A stretch of 64,000 nt of DNA, from the NCBI RefSeq assembly GCF_017303295.1, contig NZ_JAFKOK010000004.1, positions 186,001-250,000 of the forward strand, read 5' to 3'. The translations under genes and the position numbers were made by a program. Numbering within the stretch: the first letter of the stretch is position 1; every line of letters begins with the position of its first letter. The stretch is from Rhodobacter sp. NTK016B (GTDB taxonomy: Bacteria; Pseudomonadota; Alphaproteobacteria; Rhodobacterales; Rhodobacteraceae). The notes beneath the pieces were generated by a model. It made no database searches. It was given only the letters and a program-made list of their open reading frames with translations, and was not told the DNA's origin. Below are positions 1 to 9,407 of this stretch, piece after piece.

Positions 1-439
1 GGAACACGCGTGTCGAATCCAGCAGCCCCATGACAAGGATCAGCACCGGCAGCGTGACCGGCATCACCGACAGCACCACAAGCGCGAAGATCAGCGTCGG
101 GATCGACATGATCAGGTCGTTGAACCGCGACATGACCTGATCGATCCAGCCGCCATAGACGGCCGCCGTGAAGCCCAGGATCGCGCCGGTGCAGAACGAC
201 ACCAGCGTCGCCATGGAGGCCACGAAGATCGTCGTGCGCCCGCCATAGATCATGCGGGTCAGCAGGTCGCGGCCCAGATTGTCGGTGCCCAGAAGGAACT
301 GGTCCGACGCCGGTTCCCAGATATCTCCGACGATCTCGGACATGCCGTAAGGTGCGATCCAGGGAGCGAGGATGGCCGCGATGAAGAAAGCGGCCGTGAT
401 GGTGAGCCCAAGAAGGGCAGAAATGGGAATGCCCTTCAT
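1..439 (-). CDS. ABC transporter permease, DppC/OppC type (partial, runs off the left edge)
   Basis: Translation from the ATG at 439 gives an N-terminal cytoplasmic stub, a first membrane helix (about residues 6-26), and then the DppC/OppC-type inner-membrane domain. The text GTDNLGRDLLTRMIYGGR, typical of this family, is present. About 146 codons are visible and the C-terminal half lies outside the window. The start overlaps the stop of the preceding permease gene by 4 bp (ATGA), so the two are translationally coupled. It should be the second channel subunit of the importer whose binding protein is encoded at 1398-2984. The ATPase genes are not in view. The peptide substrate class is inferred from family only. 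Confidence 0.9.
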   Translation of the reverse strand, partial: MKGIPISALLGLTITAAFFIAAILAPWIAPYGMSEIVGDIWEPASDQFLLGTDNLGRDLLTRMIYGGRTTIFVASMATLVSFCTGAILGFTAAVYGGWIDQVMSRFNDLIMSIPTLIFALVVLSVMPVTLPVLILVMGLLDSTRVF

Positions 440-1392
440 TTCGGATGCCTCAGACGGGGGTTGGACAGGATCGAGATGATGTCGGCCAACAGGTTAAGTC
501 CGATATAGATGGTCGCGAAGATCAGGCCGCAAGCCTGCACCACGGGAACATCCCGCTTGGCGACATGGTCAACAAGGTATTGCCCCATGCCGGGATAGAC
601 GAAGACCACTTCGATCACCACGACGCCGACCACCAGATAGGCGAGGTTGATCATTACCACGTTGACGATGGGCGCGATGGCGTTGGGCATCGCGTGGCGG
701 GCAATGATGGTGAAGCGGCGCAGGCCTTTCAGCTCGGCGGTCTCGATATAGGCCGATTGCATCACGTTCAGGATCGCCGCGCGGGTCATCCGCATCATGT
801 GAGCCAGCACGACAAGCGTGAGCACCATGGCGGGCAGGGCGACGGCGTTGAGCTTCTCGAAGAAGGTCATGCCGCTGTTGATGTTCGAGACCGAGGGGAA
901 GAGACCCCACTTCACCGAGAAGAAGTACATGATCACATAGCCCAGCAGGAATTCGGGCAGCGAGATCGAGGTGAGCGTGATGGCCGAGATCAGCTTGTCA
1001 GGCCAGCGGTCGCGGTAGCGGACGGCGAGAAGGCCCAGAAAGATTGCCAGCGGGACCGAGATGCAGGCCGCGACCGAGGCGAGGAACAGCGTGTTCTGAA
1101 GACGTCCGCTGATGGACGAGGCGATATCGCGGCCATTCGACAAAGCGGTGCCAAGATCGCCCTGGACGGCATTGAAAAGCCATTCGAAGTACCGGGTGAA
1201 CGCGGGCTGATCCAGCCCAAGTTCGGCGCGAAGGTTTTGCAGGGCCTGTTCGGTGGCACCCTGGCCCAGGATCGCTTGGGCCACATCTCCGGGCAGGATC
1301 TGGGTTCCGACGAAGATCAGGACCGATGCCGCAAGGAGGAGAAGGAGACCCAGCGCGAGGCGCTGGATCACCAGTGTCAGGACGGGATGCAT
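436..1392 (-). CDS. ABC transporter permease, DppB/OppB type
   Basis: This 318-residue inner-membrane protein has a helix near the N-terminus (about 10-30) and the classic DppB/OppB pattern QILPGDVAQAILGQ just after it. A BPD_transp_1 domain follows, with the EAA-like loop ETAELKGLRRFTIIARHAMPNA that contacts the ATPase. It would pair with the DppC-type protein encoded just downstream. The gene begins 5 bp after the stop of the solute-binding protein gene, so the three form one operon. Substrates of this family include di/oligopeptides, nickel, glutathione and opines. The sequence alone does not separate these. Confidence 0.93.
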   Translation of the reverse strand: MHPVLTLVIQRLALGLLLLLAASVLIFVGTQILPGDVAQAILGQGATEQALQNLRAELGLDQPAFTRYFEWLFNAVQGDLGTALSNGRDIASSISGRLQNTLFLASVAACISVPLAIFLGLLAVRYRDRWPDKLISAITLTSISLPEFLLGYVIMYFFSVKWGLFPSVSNINSGMTFFEKLNAVALPAMVLTLVVLAHMMRMTRAAILNVMQSAYIETAELKGLRRFTIIARHAMPNAIAPIVNVVMINLAYLVVGVVVIEVVFVYPGMGQYLVDHVAKRDVPVVQACGLIFATIYIGLNLLADIISILSNPRLRHPK

Positions 1393-1397
1393 CAGCC

Positions 1398-2984
1398 TTA
1401 TTCAGCCGACCACATCAGGACGGGGGCGAGACCGTCCATCAATTCCAGATTCGGGTTGGTGACCCAGCCCGTGATCTGGTCGTTATGGGCGTCGATGAAG
1501 TCGTTGAACATCGGGCAGATCAGACCGCCCTCGTCACGCACCATCATGCCCATTTCGCTGTAGATCGCCTTGCGGCGCGTCTGATCCAGCTCGCCGCGGG
1601 CTTCCAGCAGCAGCTCGTCGAAATGGTCGTTGAAGAAGCGCGTGTCGTTCCAGTCGGCGGTCGACAGATAGGCCGTCGAATACATCTGGTCCTGCACCGG
1701 ACGCCCGCCCCAATACGAGGCGCAGAAGGGCTGTACGTTCCAGGTTTCCGACCAATAGCCATCGCCCGGTTCACGGATGATGTTGATGTCGATCCCGGCA
1801 GCGGAGGCGCTTTCCTTGAACAGCTGGGCTGCGTCGACCGCACCCGGGAAGGCCACGTCCGAGACGCGCAGGTCGATCGGACCCGAATGGCCCGAACGCT
1901 CGTAGTGGAAGCGCGCCTGATCGGGATCGTATTCACGCTGCGGGATCGTGTCGTCGAACAGCGGGTACGAGGCGTTGATCGGCATGTCGTTGCCCACCGA
2001 GCCATAGCCGCGCAGGATCCGGTCGACCATGTCCTGACGGTTGATGCCCAGCTTCAGCGCCATGCGCAGGTCGTTGTTGTCGAAGGGCGCGGTGTTGCAA
2101 TGCATGATGAACACGTAATGCCCGCGACCGGCGGTCGATTCCACGCTCACGCCCGGGGCGCGCGACAGCAGACCCGCGACGCGCGGTTCGACCCGGTTGA
2201 TCAGCTGAACCTGACCCGATTGCAGCGCCGAGTTGCGCGCGGTCGCGTCGTTGATGACCAGCATCTCGATCGAGTTGAAATGGCCCGCGCCGTCATCCCA
2301 GTAATTTTCGAACTTCTCGAGCACATGGCGCACGCCCGGCTCGTTCTCGACCCATTTGTAGGCGCCCGCGAAGATACCTGACGTGGCATCGTCCATGCCG
2401 CCATTGGGCTGGATCATCAGGTGATAATCGGCCAGCAGGTAGGGAAGGTCGGCATTCGGGCCATCGGTGGTCAGCACCAGCGTGTCGCCGTCGACCGAGA
2501 TGTCGGAAATGCCGCGCATGATGCCCAGCGCGCCCGACTGGCTTTCCTCGTTCGAGTGGCGGCGCAGGGTCTGGGCGACGTCCTCGGCGGTGACGGTCTG
2601 GCCGTTATGGAATTCCACGCCCGAGCGGATCTTGAAGCTCCAGGTCGTGGCGTCGGGCGAGGCGCTCCATTCCTCGGCGATGCGGCCCTGCAGGCTGCCG
2701 TCGGGCAGGATGTTGACCATCGGCTCGCCCGAAACCTTCAGGTAGATGAAGGGCACCTGGCTGGCGGCCAGCGCCGGGTCCAGAGAGTTGGTGCTTTCGC
2801 CGCCCTGCAGGCCCATCACAAGGTTCCCGCCCTGACGCGGGCCCTGAGCCAGCACAGCCTTCGACAGTAGGCCGGTCGCGGCGGTGCTGGTCACGCCAAG
2901 TGCGGCGGCGCGGCCGAGAAAGGCCCGACGGTCCAGCTTGCCGCGCGCAGCACGGGCCAGAAGGTAGCGAAATTCGTCGTTCAT
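1398..2984 (-). CDS. ABC transporter substrate-binding protein, SBP family 5, Tat-exported
   Basis: This is a 528-residue periplasmic binding protein of the oligopeptide/nickel class (SBP_bac_5). The N-terminus carries a twin-arginine signal: DRRAFLG at about residues 18-24, a hydrophobic alanine-rich stretch, then a probable cleavage after AVLAQ near residue 47. The mature part has family hallmarks such as EEWSASPDATTWSFKIR and GVEFHNGQTVTAEDV. It should hand substrate to the permeases encoded directly downstream. About 140 bp separate it from the upstream hydrolase gene. That gap is unusually AT-rich for this window and probably holds a promoter. Tat export of a family-5 binding protein is common in alphaproteobacteria. 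Confidence 0.93.
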   Translation of the reverse strand: MNDEFRYLLARAARGKLDRRAFLGRAAALGVTSTAATGLLSKAVLAQGPRQGGNLVMGLQGGESTNSLDPALAASQVPFIYLKVSGEPMVNILPDGSLQGRIAEEWSASPDATTWSFKIRSGVEFHNGQTVTAEDVAQTLRRHSNEESQSGALGIMRGISDISVDGDTLVLTTDGPNADLPYLLADYHLMIQPNGGMDDATSGIFAGAYKWVENEPGVRHVLEKFENYWDDGAGHFNSIEMLVINDATARNSALQSGQVQLINRVEPRVAGLLSRAPGVSVESTAGRGHYVFIMHCNTAPFDNNDLRMALKLGINRQDMVDRILRGYGSVGNDMPINASYPLFDDTIPQREYDPDQARFHYERSGHSGPIDLRVSDVAFPGAVDAAQLFKESASAAGIDINIIREPGDGYWSETWNVQPFCASYWGGRPVQDQMYSTAYLSTADWNDTRFFNDHFDELLLEARGELDQTRRKAIYSEMGMMVRDEGGLICPMFNDFIDAHNDQITGWVTNPNLELMDGLAPVLMWSAE

Positions 2985-3123
2985 GGATGTCTCCCTGGAT
3001 AGCCTTCTCGACGGAAGGTCATGGTTTCGGCGCTTCTCCAGCGTCCAATTTTTCTTGACTGTTGAATCAATAACAACTGGCTGGCTAATGAAGCAATCAT
3101 TATGTTCGCCCTAACTGTAACAA

Positions 3124-5085
3124 TCAGACATGCTTGCGGGCAACACGTGCATGAAAGTTTCTGTCGATAGTTTCACGGGGTTCTGAGCCGTCCTTGATGT
3201 GGACATTCAGGGCCGCGTCCAGAACAAGCGCGTCGGTTGTGCCGGTCTGCTGGGCCTCGACGCGGGTATCGACCGACCAGTCGCCCCGGCGGAAATGCTG
3301 AGTCCAGGTGATCTTGCAACACGCGCTGAGCGGATCGTCGGGGTGAATCGACCAGATCTCGACCATCGTGTCGCGGGTTATCAGGCCGTGATCGGGGTTC
3401 TCGGTCTCGCCGCTATCCGAGATCACGGTATAGGTCTCGACGCCGCTCACCACATCGATCTCGCGGGTCCGCGCATGGCGGCTTTCGCTCAACGCCTGCA
3501 GGCGTCCGGGCGGCGGGACCTCGGGCTCGCCGAAGGTCCAGCCGGGGGTTTTGCCGTCATGGACGGGCAGGCTCAGCGTGCCGCCTGTGAGCGAGAGCGC
3601 GGCGATTTCCGGCGACGGCCAGACGAAGGGCCAATAGGTATTCGACAGCGCCAGCCGCAGGCTGTGGCCCGGCGCGATTTCATAGGCCATCTGGTCGAGA
3701 ACCAGCTCGACTTCGATCTCTTCGCCGGGCGTCAGCGGGGTCGGCGGATCGGTGCGGTGATGAAGGTTCAACAACCCATGGGCGATCCGGGTCGAAGATC
3801 CGTCCGGCGCCACATCGCAAAGCCGGGCGCAGACGAAGGCGAAAGGCTTGTCCGAGGAAAGGCGCAGCGACAGCGTCGCGGCGCCGAGCATCCGCAACCC
3901 GTCGGGCAGGGGCGTGTCGAAACAGACCGAATGCGCGTCGTCGTTGCGCTGATCGCCCGCCATCTCGCCATTGAGGCCCATCGGGAAGTACTCGCCCGCC
4001 ATCGCCCCGAGCGTCTGCTTGGTGCAGATCGTGGCCTCGGGCGCGGGGCCGTCGCCCAGCGCGCCGCCCGCCGAGAGCGGCAGCGCGCGCCATGTCACAT
4101 GCGGCGAGGGCAGGGTGTCGGCCACCCAGTAGCCCAGTTTTTCAGGGGCAGATGCGTCGGGCTTGGCCGAGGTCATCATGTAGGCGCGGTAATCGGGCCA
4201 GTCCTCGGCGCCGTTCTCGACCCCTTTGAGCCAGCGATCCCACCACGTCTTCATCTCGGTCAGGAAACCGATGCGCGGCGCAGGAACGGCGGTATGGGGG
4301 TACTGATGCACCCAGGGTCCGACAATGGCTTTGCCCATCGCGACATTCTCGACGATATGCGCGGGGGTGTTCATGTAATTGTCGGCCCAGCCGCCGATAG
4401 ACAGCACCGCGGCGGTCATGCGGCTGTAATCTTCGCAGATCGAGCCGTGCTTCCAGTAATCGTCGCGCGCCTGATGGCTCGACCACAACTCGGACAGATG
4501 CGGCAGCGTTTCGATCCGCTGGCGCAGATCCGCGCGCCAGTCGGGACGCAAGAGCGGATCGGCGGGGCGCGAGGCATAGGACAGCATCAGCGTGCCCCAG
4601 CCGAAGTTTTCACCCAGCAGGCAACCGCCCTTGAAATGGATGTCGTCGGCGAAGCGGTCGACGGTCGAACAGACGCTGACCACGGCTTTCAGCGCGGGCG
4701 GCTGCAGGAAGGCGGTCTGCAGGCAATTGAAGCCGCCCCAGCTTTTGCCCATCATCCCGACATTGCCCGTACACCAGTCCTGTGCGGCGATCCACGCGAT
4801 GACATCGCAGGCATCCTGCAGCTCGGTGGGTGAGTATTCGTCGTCGAACACGCCTTCGCTGTCGCCATTGCCGCGCAGATCCACGCGCAGGCAGGCATAG
4901 CCGCGGGCGGCCATCCACGGATGGATCGTCTCATCGCGCGGCAGCGTGTTGTCGCGCTTTCGGTACGGGATGTATTCAAGAATCGCGGGGACAGGGTCGC
5001 CTGACGCAGGGCGCCAGATCCGGGCCGAAAGCTTGGTGCCGTCGGGCAGGGGGATGGTCACGCCATCCGTGTCGATGATGTCCAC
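3124..5085 (-). CDS. CocE/NonD-type hydrolase (X-Pro dipeptidyl-peptidase S15 fold)
   Basis: This is an alpha/beta-hydrolase of about 653 residues with an S15 catalytic domain and a C-terminal jelly-roll domain (X-Pro dipeptidyl-peptidase C type, roughly 330-560). The nucleophile elbow GKSWGG puts Ser at about 115, and GPWVHQYPH provides the catalytic-His region. Family members cleave acyl esters (cocaine esterase) or amides/peptides, and the real substrate here is unknown. I chose a GTG start at 5085 because GGAGAG lies just upstream and the homologous fold begins there. The frame is open further upstream to an ATG at 5199. The gene lies upstream of the importer genes on the same strand, which suggests hydrolysis and uptake of related compounds. 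Confidence 0.85.
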   Translation of the reverse strand: MDIIDTDGVTIPLPDGTKLSARIWRPASGDPVPAILEYIPYRKRDNTLPRDETIHPWMAARGYACLRVDLRGNGDSEGVFDDEYSPTELQDACDVIAWIAAQDWCTGNVGMMGKSWGGFNCLQTAFLQPPALKAVVSVCSTVDRFADDIHFKGGCLLGENFGWGTLMLSYASRPADPLLRPDWRADLRQRIETLPHLSELWSSHQARDDYWKHGSICEDYSRMTAAVLSIGGWADNYMNTPAHIVENVAMGKAIVGPWVHQYPHTAVPAPRIGFLTEMKTWWDRWLKGVENGAEDWPDYRAYMMTSAKPDASAPEKLGYWVADTLPSPHVTWRALPLSAGGALGDGPAPEATICTKQTLGAMAGEYFPMGLNGEMAGDQRNDDAHSVCFDTPLPDGLRMLGAATLSLRLSSDKPFAFVCARLCDVAPDGSSTRIAHGLLNLHHRTDPPTPLTPGEEIEVELVLDQMAYEIAPGHSLRLALSNTYWPFVWPSPEIAALSLTGGTLSLPVHDGKTPGWTFGEPEVPPPGRLQALSESRHARTREIDVVSGVETYTVISDSGETENPDHGLITRDTMVEIWSIHPDDPLSACCKITWTQHFRRGDWSVDTRVEAQQTGTTDALVLDAALNVHIKDGSEPRETIDRNFHARVARKHV

Positions 5086-5375
5086 ACGTCTCTCCGATAA
5101 TAGATCTGCCTGCGCGCAGGATGACCGCTTGTTATACATTTGTCCAACTGGCGAGCTCGACCGGGGCCCGCTCGGTGCCGATAGCCTGTGAGAGCGCACG
5201 CATCTTGGTCAAGAGGCCGCGCATCATGGCGCGTTCAAAGGCGCGGGATAAGCCGAATCTGTGATTCGCGTCGACCGGAACCGATTCGCGCCGGATGCGG
5301 ATCGTTCGTAGCCGGGCCTCTCGCCTTGCCCGCGGCGCTGCGTTAGCGTGGCCCTTGTCTGAAACGGGGGCCTTG

Positions 5376-6794
5376 ATGGACGATTTGCTGGACCGCGACG
5401 CGCTTGACCAATCGACCGCGCTCTCACGGCGCGAGGTGTCGGCCGAGGAACTGATGCGCGCGAGCTTGGCGCGGATCGAGGCCCGCAATCCCCGCGTGAA
5501 TGCCATCGTCAGTCTTGCCGATCCCGAGGATCTGCTGGCGCAGGCTCGGCAGGCCGATGCCACGCCGCGCAAGGGCTGGATGCATGGCCTGCCCATGGCG
5601 GTGAAGGATCTAGCGAATGTCGCGGGCCTGCCCACCAGCATGGGCTCGACCATCCTTGCCGGGCAGGTCGCGCGCAGGGATGAGCTCATGGTCGCCCGGA
5701 TGCGCGCGGCGGGGGCGCTGTTCATCGGCAAGACCAACACGCCTGAATTCGGGCTGGGCAGCCATACGTTCAACCCGGTCCACGGGGCGACGGGGAATGC
5801 GTGGGATCCGGCGCGCAGCGCCGGCGGCTCGTCGGGCGGTGCTGCGGTGGCGCTGGCCTGCCGGATGACGTCTATCGCCGACGGGTCGGACATGATGGGC
5901 AGCCTGCGCAACCCGGCGGGCTGGAACAATGTCTACGGGATGCGCCCAAGCTGGGGCCGCGTCCCGGATGACGCCGAGGGCGATACCTATCTGCATCCGT
6001 TGTCCACGAATGGCCCGATGGCGCGCAGCCCGCGCGATCTGGCGGCCTTGCTCGAGGTTCAGGCAGGCCCGGTGCCCGAACGCCCCTTCTGCCTGCCGCG
6101 CGAGAGCTTTCTTGACCGGATCGAGAGCGACCTGCGCGGGCGGCGCGTGGGCTGGCTGGGCGATTGGAGCGGCGCCTATCCGATGGAGGCGGGCGTACTG
6201 GACACCTGCGCGGCGGCGCTGCGGGTCTTTGAGACGCTGGGCGTCACGGTCGAGGCGATCGACGCGCCCTTCGACGCCAAGGCGCTGTGGCAAAGCTGGC
6301 TGCATCTGCGCGCCTTCGCCAATGCCGACCGTCTCGGCGCACTCTATGGTAACCCGGCCTGGCGCAAACAGCTCAAATCCACCGCGATCTGGGAGATCGA
6401 GACCGGGCAGACCCTGACGATGGCCGAGGTCAAGGCGGCCAGCCTGACCCGCTCGAGATGGTACGCCGCCGCTGCCCGTTTGTTCGAGGATTTCGACGCG
6501 CTGATCCTGCCCAGCGCTCAGGTCTGGCCCTTCGATCTGTCGCTGGAATACCCGACCGAGATCGCGGGCTGCCAGATGGACACCTATCACCGCTGGATGG
6601 AGGTGGTGATTCCCGCCTCGCTCATCGGGTTGCCGGCCTTGTGCGTGCCTGCGGGTTTCGGGGCGGCGGCGCTGCCGATGGGGTTGCAGCTGATCGGGCG
6701 CCATGGCGACGATCTGGGTCTGTTGCAACTCGCCCATGGGTGGCATCAGGCGGTGGAATGGACCGGACGGCAACCCGCGCTCACATTCGGTTAA
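5376..6794 (+). CDS. Amidase (amidase-signature family)
   Basis: This is a 472-residue amidase-signature hydrolase. The Ser-cisSer-Lys machinery is visible: the Lys in PMAVKDLANVAG (about residue 75) and the serine-rich loop SAGGSSGGAAVALA (about 150-162). Later come the family motifs GSLRNPAGWNNVYGMRPSWGR. Such enzymes hydrolyse small amides; GatA-type action in tRNA amidation is unlikely because gatB/gatC are absent and the C-terminus differs. The ATG at 5376, preceded by a G-rich Shine-Dalgarno-like stretch, fits the family N-terminus, although the frame stays open to 5295. It is divergent from the CocE-type hydrolase, so both may serve turnover of amide or ester compounds taken up by the adjacent importer. 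Confidence 0.88.
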   Translation: MDDLLDRDALDQSTALSRREVSAEELMRASLARIEARNPRVNAIVSLADPEDLLAQARQADATPRKGWMHGLPMAVKDLANVAGLPTSMGSTILAGQVARRDELMVARMRAAGALFIGKTNTPEFGLGSHTFNPVHGATGNAWDPARSAGGSSGGAAVALACRMTSIADGSDMMGSLRNPAGWNNVYGMRPSWGRVPDDAEGDTYLHPLSTNGPMARSPRDLAALLEVQAGPVPERPFCLPRESFLDRIESDLRGRRVGWLGDWSGAYPMEAGVLDTCAAALRVFETLGVTVEAIDAPFDAKALWQSWLHLRAFANADRLGALYGNPAWRKQLKSTAIWEIETGQTLTMAEVKAASLTRSRWYAAAARLFEDFDALILPSAQVWPFDLSLEYPTEIAGCQMDTYHRWMEVVIPASLIGLPALCVPAGFGAAALPMGLQLIGRHGDDLGLLQLAHGWHQAVEWTGRQPALTFG

Positions 6795-6889
6795 CCATAT
6801 GTAAGGAGACCGATTTCATACGGCAGCTTTACCACAATTCGGTCAGAATCCCTTGTCAGGGTACAAGTTGACCGCAACCGGGAGCCGCC

Positions 6890-7096
6890 ATGCTGTATGC
6901 CATCAGACGCTTTCTGTGCCGTGACAACGGTGCGGTTACGGTCGATTGGGTCGTGCTGACGGCGATTGCCGCGTCATTCGGCATTATGGTCTTCATCGCC
7001 CTCGGCTCGGGGCCGAACGATGTCGGGCAGACGATGCAAACCCATTTGGAAAACGCCTCGGTCGCGCAGTTGCCCGAACTCGGCTATTCGCAATAA
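6890..7096 (+). CDS. Small single-span protein, Flp-pilin-like
   Basis: This 68-residue protein has a short basic N-terminus, the text RDNGAVTVDWVVLTA (about 11-25), one hydrophobic helix (about 20-40) and a polar tail. The glycine-alanine-valine-x-valine junction followed by an acidic residue and a hydrophobic helix resembles the prepilin cleavage region of Flp/TadE-type pilins. Proteins of this type are common single genes in Rhodobacterales. GGGAGCC sits just before the ATG. No prepilin peptidase or Tad assembly genes are nearby, so a pilin role is only a suggestion. Confidence 0.6.
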   Translation: MLYAIRRFLCRDNGAVTVDWVVLTAIAASFGIMVFIALGSGPNDVGQTMQTHLENASVAQLPELGYSQ

Positions 7097-7133
7097 GGTC
7101 CTGACAGACGCCGGTAACGCACGCAGGCCGCGT

Positions 7134-8183
7134 TCAGGCGACCACCTTCCAATGCACCGCGAAGCCCGGTTCGAACACCGTCACTGGCCCGGCGCCCGTA
7201 TCGATCTTGGCGGGGAAGCGCACGGGATCGGTTTGTTTTTCCAGCGTCAGGGTGCCGCTGTTGCGGGCCAATCCGTAATAATCCGCCCCGAAATGCGAGG
7301 TGAAGGCTTCAAGCCGGTCCAGCACGCCCGCGCGCTCGAATATCTCGGCCAGCAGCGGCATCGTGTTGGTCGCGGTGAAGCAGCCCGCCGCGCAGCATTC
7401 GCATTCCTTGCGGTCATCGCTGTGAGGCGCCGAGTCGGTGCCCAGAAAGAACCGCGCATCGCCCGAGGTCGCAGCCTCGACCAGCGCCTGGCGATGCAGC
7501 TCGCGCTTGGCAACCGGCAGGCAGAAATAATGCGGCCGCATCCCGCCCACGAGCAGGCTGTTGCGGTTGATGATCAGGTGATGCGTGGTGATCGTCGCGG
7601 CAAGATCCGTGTCATGGGCGCGCACATAGTCGACCGCATCCTTGGTCGTCACATGCTCCATGATCACGCGAAGGCCCGGATGGGCGCGGCGGATCGGGTC
7701 CAGAACGGTGTCGATGAACACGGCTTCACGGTCGAAAATGTCGATCTCGGGATCCGTGACCTCACCATGCAGGCAAAGCGGCACGCCCGCTTTCGCCATC
7801 GCCTCGAAAACCGGGGCGACCTTGGCAAAGTCGCGCACGCCCGAGGCTGAATTCGTGGTGGCCCCCGCCGGGTACAGCTTGACCGCCTTGACGATGCCCG
7901 CCTTGTGCGCGGCGACGACATCCGCCGGATCGGTCTCTTCGGTCAGATAGAGCGTCATCAGCGGCGTGAATTCCGCACACGGCATCGTCTTTTCCAGCGC
8001 GGCGGAGATGCGGTCGCGATAAGCGGCGGCCTGCGCGCCCGTGACCACAGGCGGCACGAGGTTCGGCATGATGATCGCACGGGCGAAGTCGCGCGCCGTT
8101 TCGGGCGCGATGCCTTCAAGCATGGCGCCGTCGCGCAGGTGCAGGTGGAAATCGTCGGGGCGGGTCAGGGTCAAGCGCGTCAT
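7134..8183 (-). CDS. pyrC: Dihydroorotase (PyrC, type II)
   Basis: This is a 349-residue zinc amidohydrolase that closes carbamoyl aspartate to dihydroorotate, the third step of pyrimidine synthesis, in the cytoplasm. The metal ligands are visible: [10 protein letters not shown] near the N-terminus, the carboxylated Lys in [19 protein letters not shown], and the catalytic Asp in GTDSAPH. The length matches E. coli PyrC. The ATG at 8183 is preferred over the one at 8210, because [17 protein letters not shown] is the usual N-terminus. The gene follows an unknown gene on the same strand with a 40 bp gap. Confidence 0.96.
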   Translation of the reverse strand: MTRLTLTRPDDFHLHLRDGAMLEGIAPETARDFARAIIMPNLVPPVVTGAQAAAYRDRISAALEKTMPCAEFTPLMTLYLTEETDPADVVAAHKAGIVKAVKLYPAGATTNSASGVRDFAKVAPVFEAMAKAGVPLCLHGEVTDPEIDIFDREAVFIDTVLDPIRRAHPGLRVIMEHVTTKDAVDYVRAHDTDLAATITTHHLIINRNSLLVGGMRPHYFCLPVAKRELHRQALVEAATSGDARFFLGTDSAPHSDDRKECECCAAGCFTATNTMPLLAEIFERAGVLDRLEAFTSHFGADYYGLARNSGTLTLEKQTDPVRFPAKIDTGAGPVTVFEPGFAVHWKVVA

Positions 8184-8223
8184 GGCGTTCCCATAGCGCG
8201 CGGCCTGCACGGTGTGAAGGGCG

Positions 8224-9159
8224 TTAGTCGCGCAGCGGCCTGCCGGCTTCGACCCGCTCGAGCGCCTTGCGAAGCTGCGGATGCTCGACCAGCGTGTTGG
8301 CGACCTTGAGCGCGCGCAGCAGCAGGGCGGGACGGTTCTGGATCTGGAGTCGTCCGATCATCCGCCCGAGGTAATGCGCGTTGGTGCGGCGCTGACGCCA
8401 GAGGCGGAAGAACTGAAGCGGGGTCAGCGTACCGTTGCAGGCCGCGTCGAGAAGCGGGCGCAACACGCTGATGCGGGCCAGCTCGGCCTGCGGGTCGCGC
8501 CCGATATGGCGCGCGCGCAGCCGGTTCACATGCGCGCCCCGGAACATCGCCGCATGGACGGCATCGACCTGCTGGATCGGGTCATAGACGATGAAGACCT
8601 TCTCGCAGCCTTCCACCATATCCGGCGCAAAGCCGAAGCGGCTGGTGAAATCGAGCCGCCGGGCCTGCATATAGCGGCGGTCCCATTCGGCGGCTTCGGT
8701 TTCCAGCGTCGATTGCGGCGCGAGGGCCAGTACCGTGCTGCCAGGGGCCGCGACCGAAAACGCCGCCGCGCCATAACCGCCCATGCCCGCGCCGTAGAAC
8801 ACAACGCGGTCGAAATCCTCGAAGAAAGCGTCGTCGATCAGCCGGTCGAAAAAGCCATAGACCGACGCGTCGCGATACCATGTCTCGTCATGCGCGAGGA
8901 TCGTCAGAGACGACCAGCCGCGCGGCGCGGCGATCTGGTAGCCCAGTGGCATTTGTCCGCCGCCCGCGCTGCGCACGCCCGAGACGGTTTCGAAACTGAC
9001 CAGCAGCACGGGGCCCAGATCCGAGAAGAACGCCGAATGCTTGTCGCCGAGCGGCTCGAAATAGCCCGACTCGTCACCGATTTCCTGCATGATCGCCAGC
9101 CAGTCGGCATCGTTGGCGGCCTCGCTGGCGTCGAACATCTCGATGGAATCGTCACTCAT
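8224..9159 (-). CDS. Unknown protein, alpha/beta-hydrolase-like
   Basis: I do not recognise a characterised function in these 311 residues. An acidic N-terminus is followed by a segment with the nucleophile-elbow-like text [16 protein letters not shown] (about 130-145), in which methionine stands where a hydrolase would have Ser or Cys. A helical, Arg-rich C-terminal half follows (about 215-311). A lost or different nucleophile suggests a non-hydrolytic role, or simply a fold resemblance. There is no signal peptide. It is upstream of pyrC and may share its transcript, but nothing links it to pyrimidine synthesis. Confidence 0.7.
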   Translation of the reverse strand: MSDDSIEMFDASEAANDADWLAIMQEIGDESGYFEPLGDKHSAFFSDLGPVLLVSFETVSGVRSAGGGQMPLGYQIAAPRGWSSLTILAHDETWYRDASVYGFFDRLIDDAFFEDFDRVVFYGAGMGGYGAAAFSVAAPGSTVLALAPQSTLETEAAEWDRRYMQARRLDFTSRFGFAPDMVEGCEKVFIVYDPIQQVDAVHAAMFRGAHVNRLRARHIGRDPQAELARISVLRPLLDAACNGTLTPLQFFRLWRQRRTNAHYLGRMIGRLQIQNRPALLLRALKVANTLVEHPQLRKALERVEAGRPLRD

Positions 9160-9407
9160 CCGTCACATCTGCCTGTCTGGAACCCTTACGCACGCCGCTT
9201 GGACGGCAGTGTTAACGAGCCTAGCGCAACAGACGGGACCTTGAAACGGTGCAATCGTGGCTGAGTGGTGACATCCGCCGCATTGGCGGAAACGATCGCG
9301 CGCTACTGTTTCGCTATCCGATACAAAGCCGCGCCTTGCGGTGTCTGTGCCGGGGTCATAGCCTTGGCTTCGACGTTCCGCAGCCGATGCATATTCAAGG
9401 GCACAAG

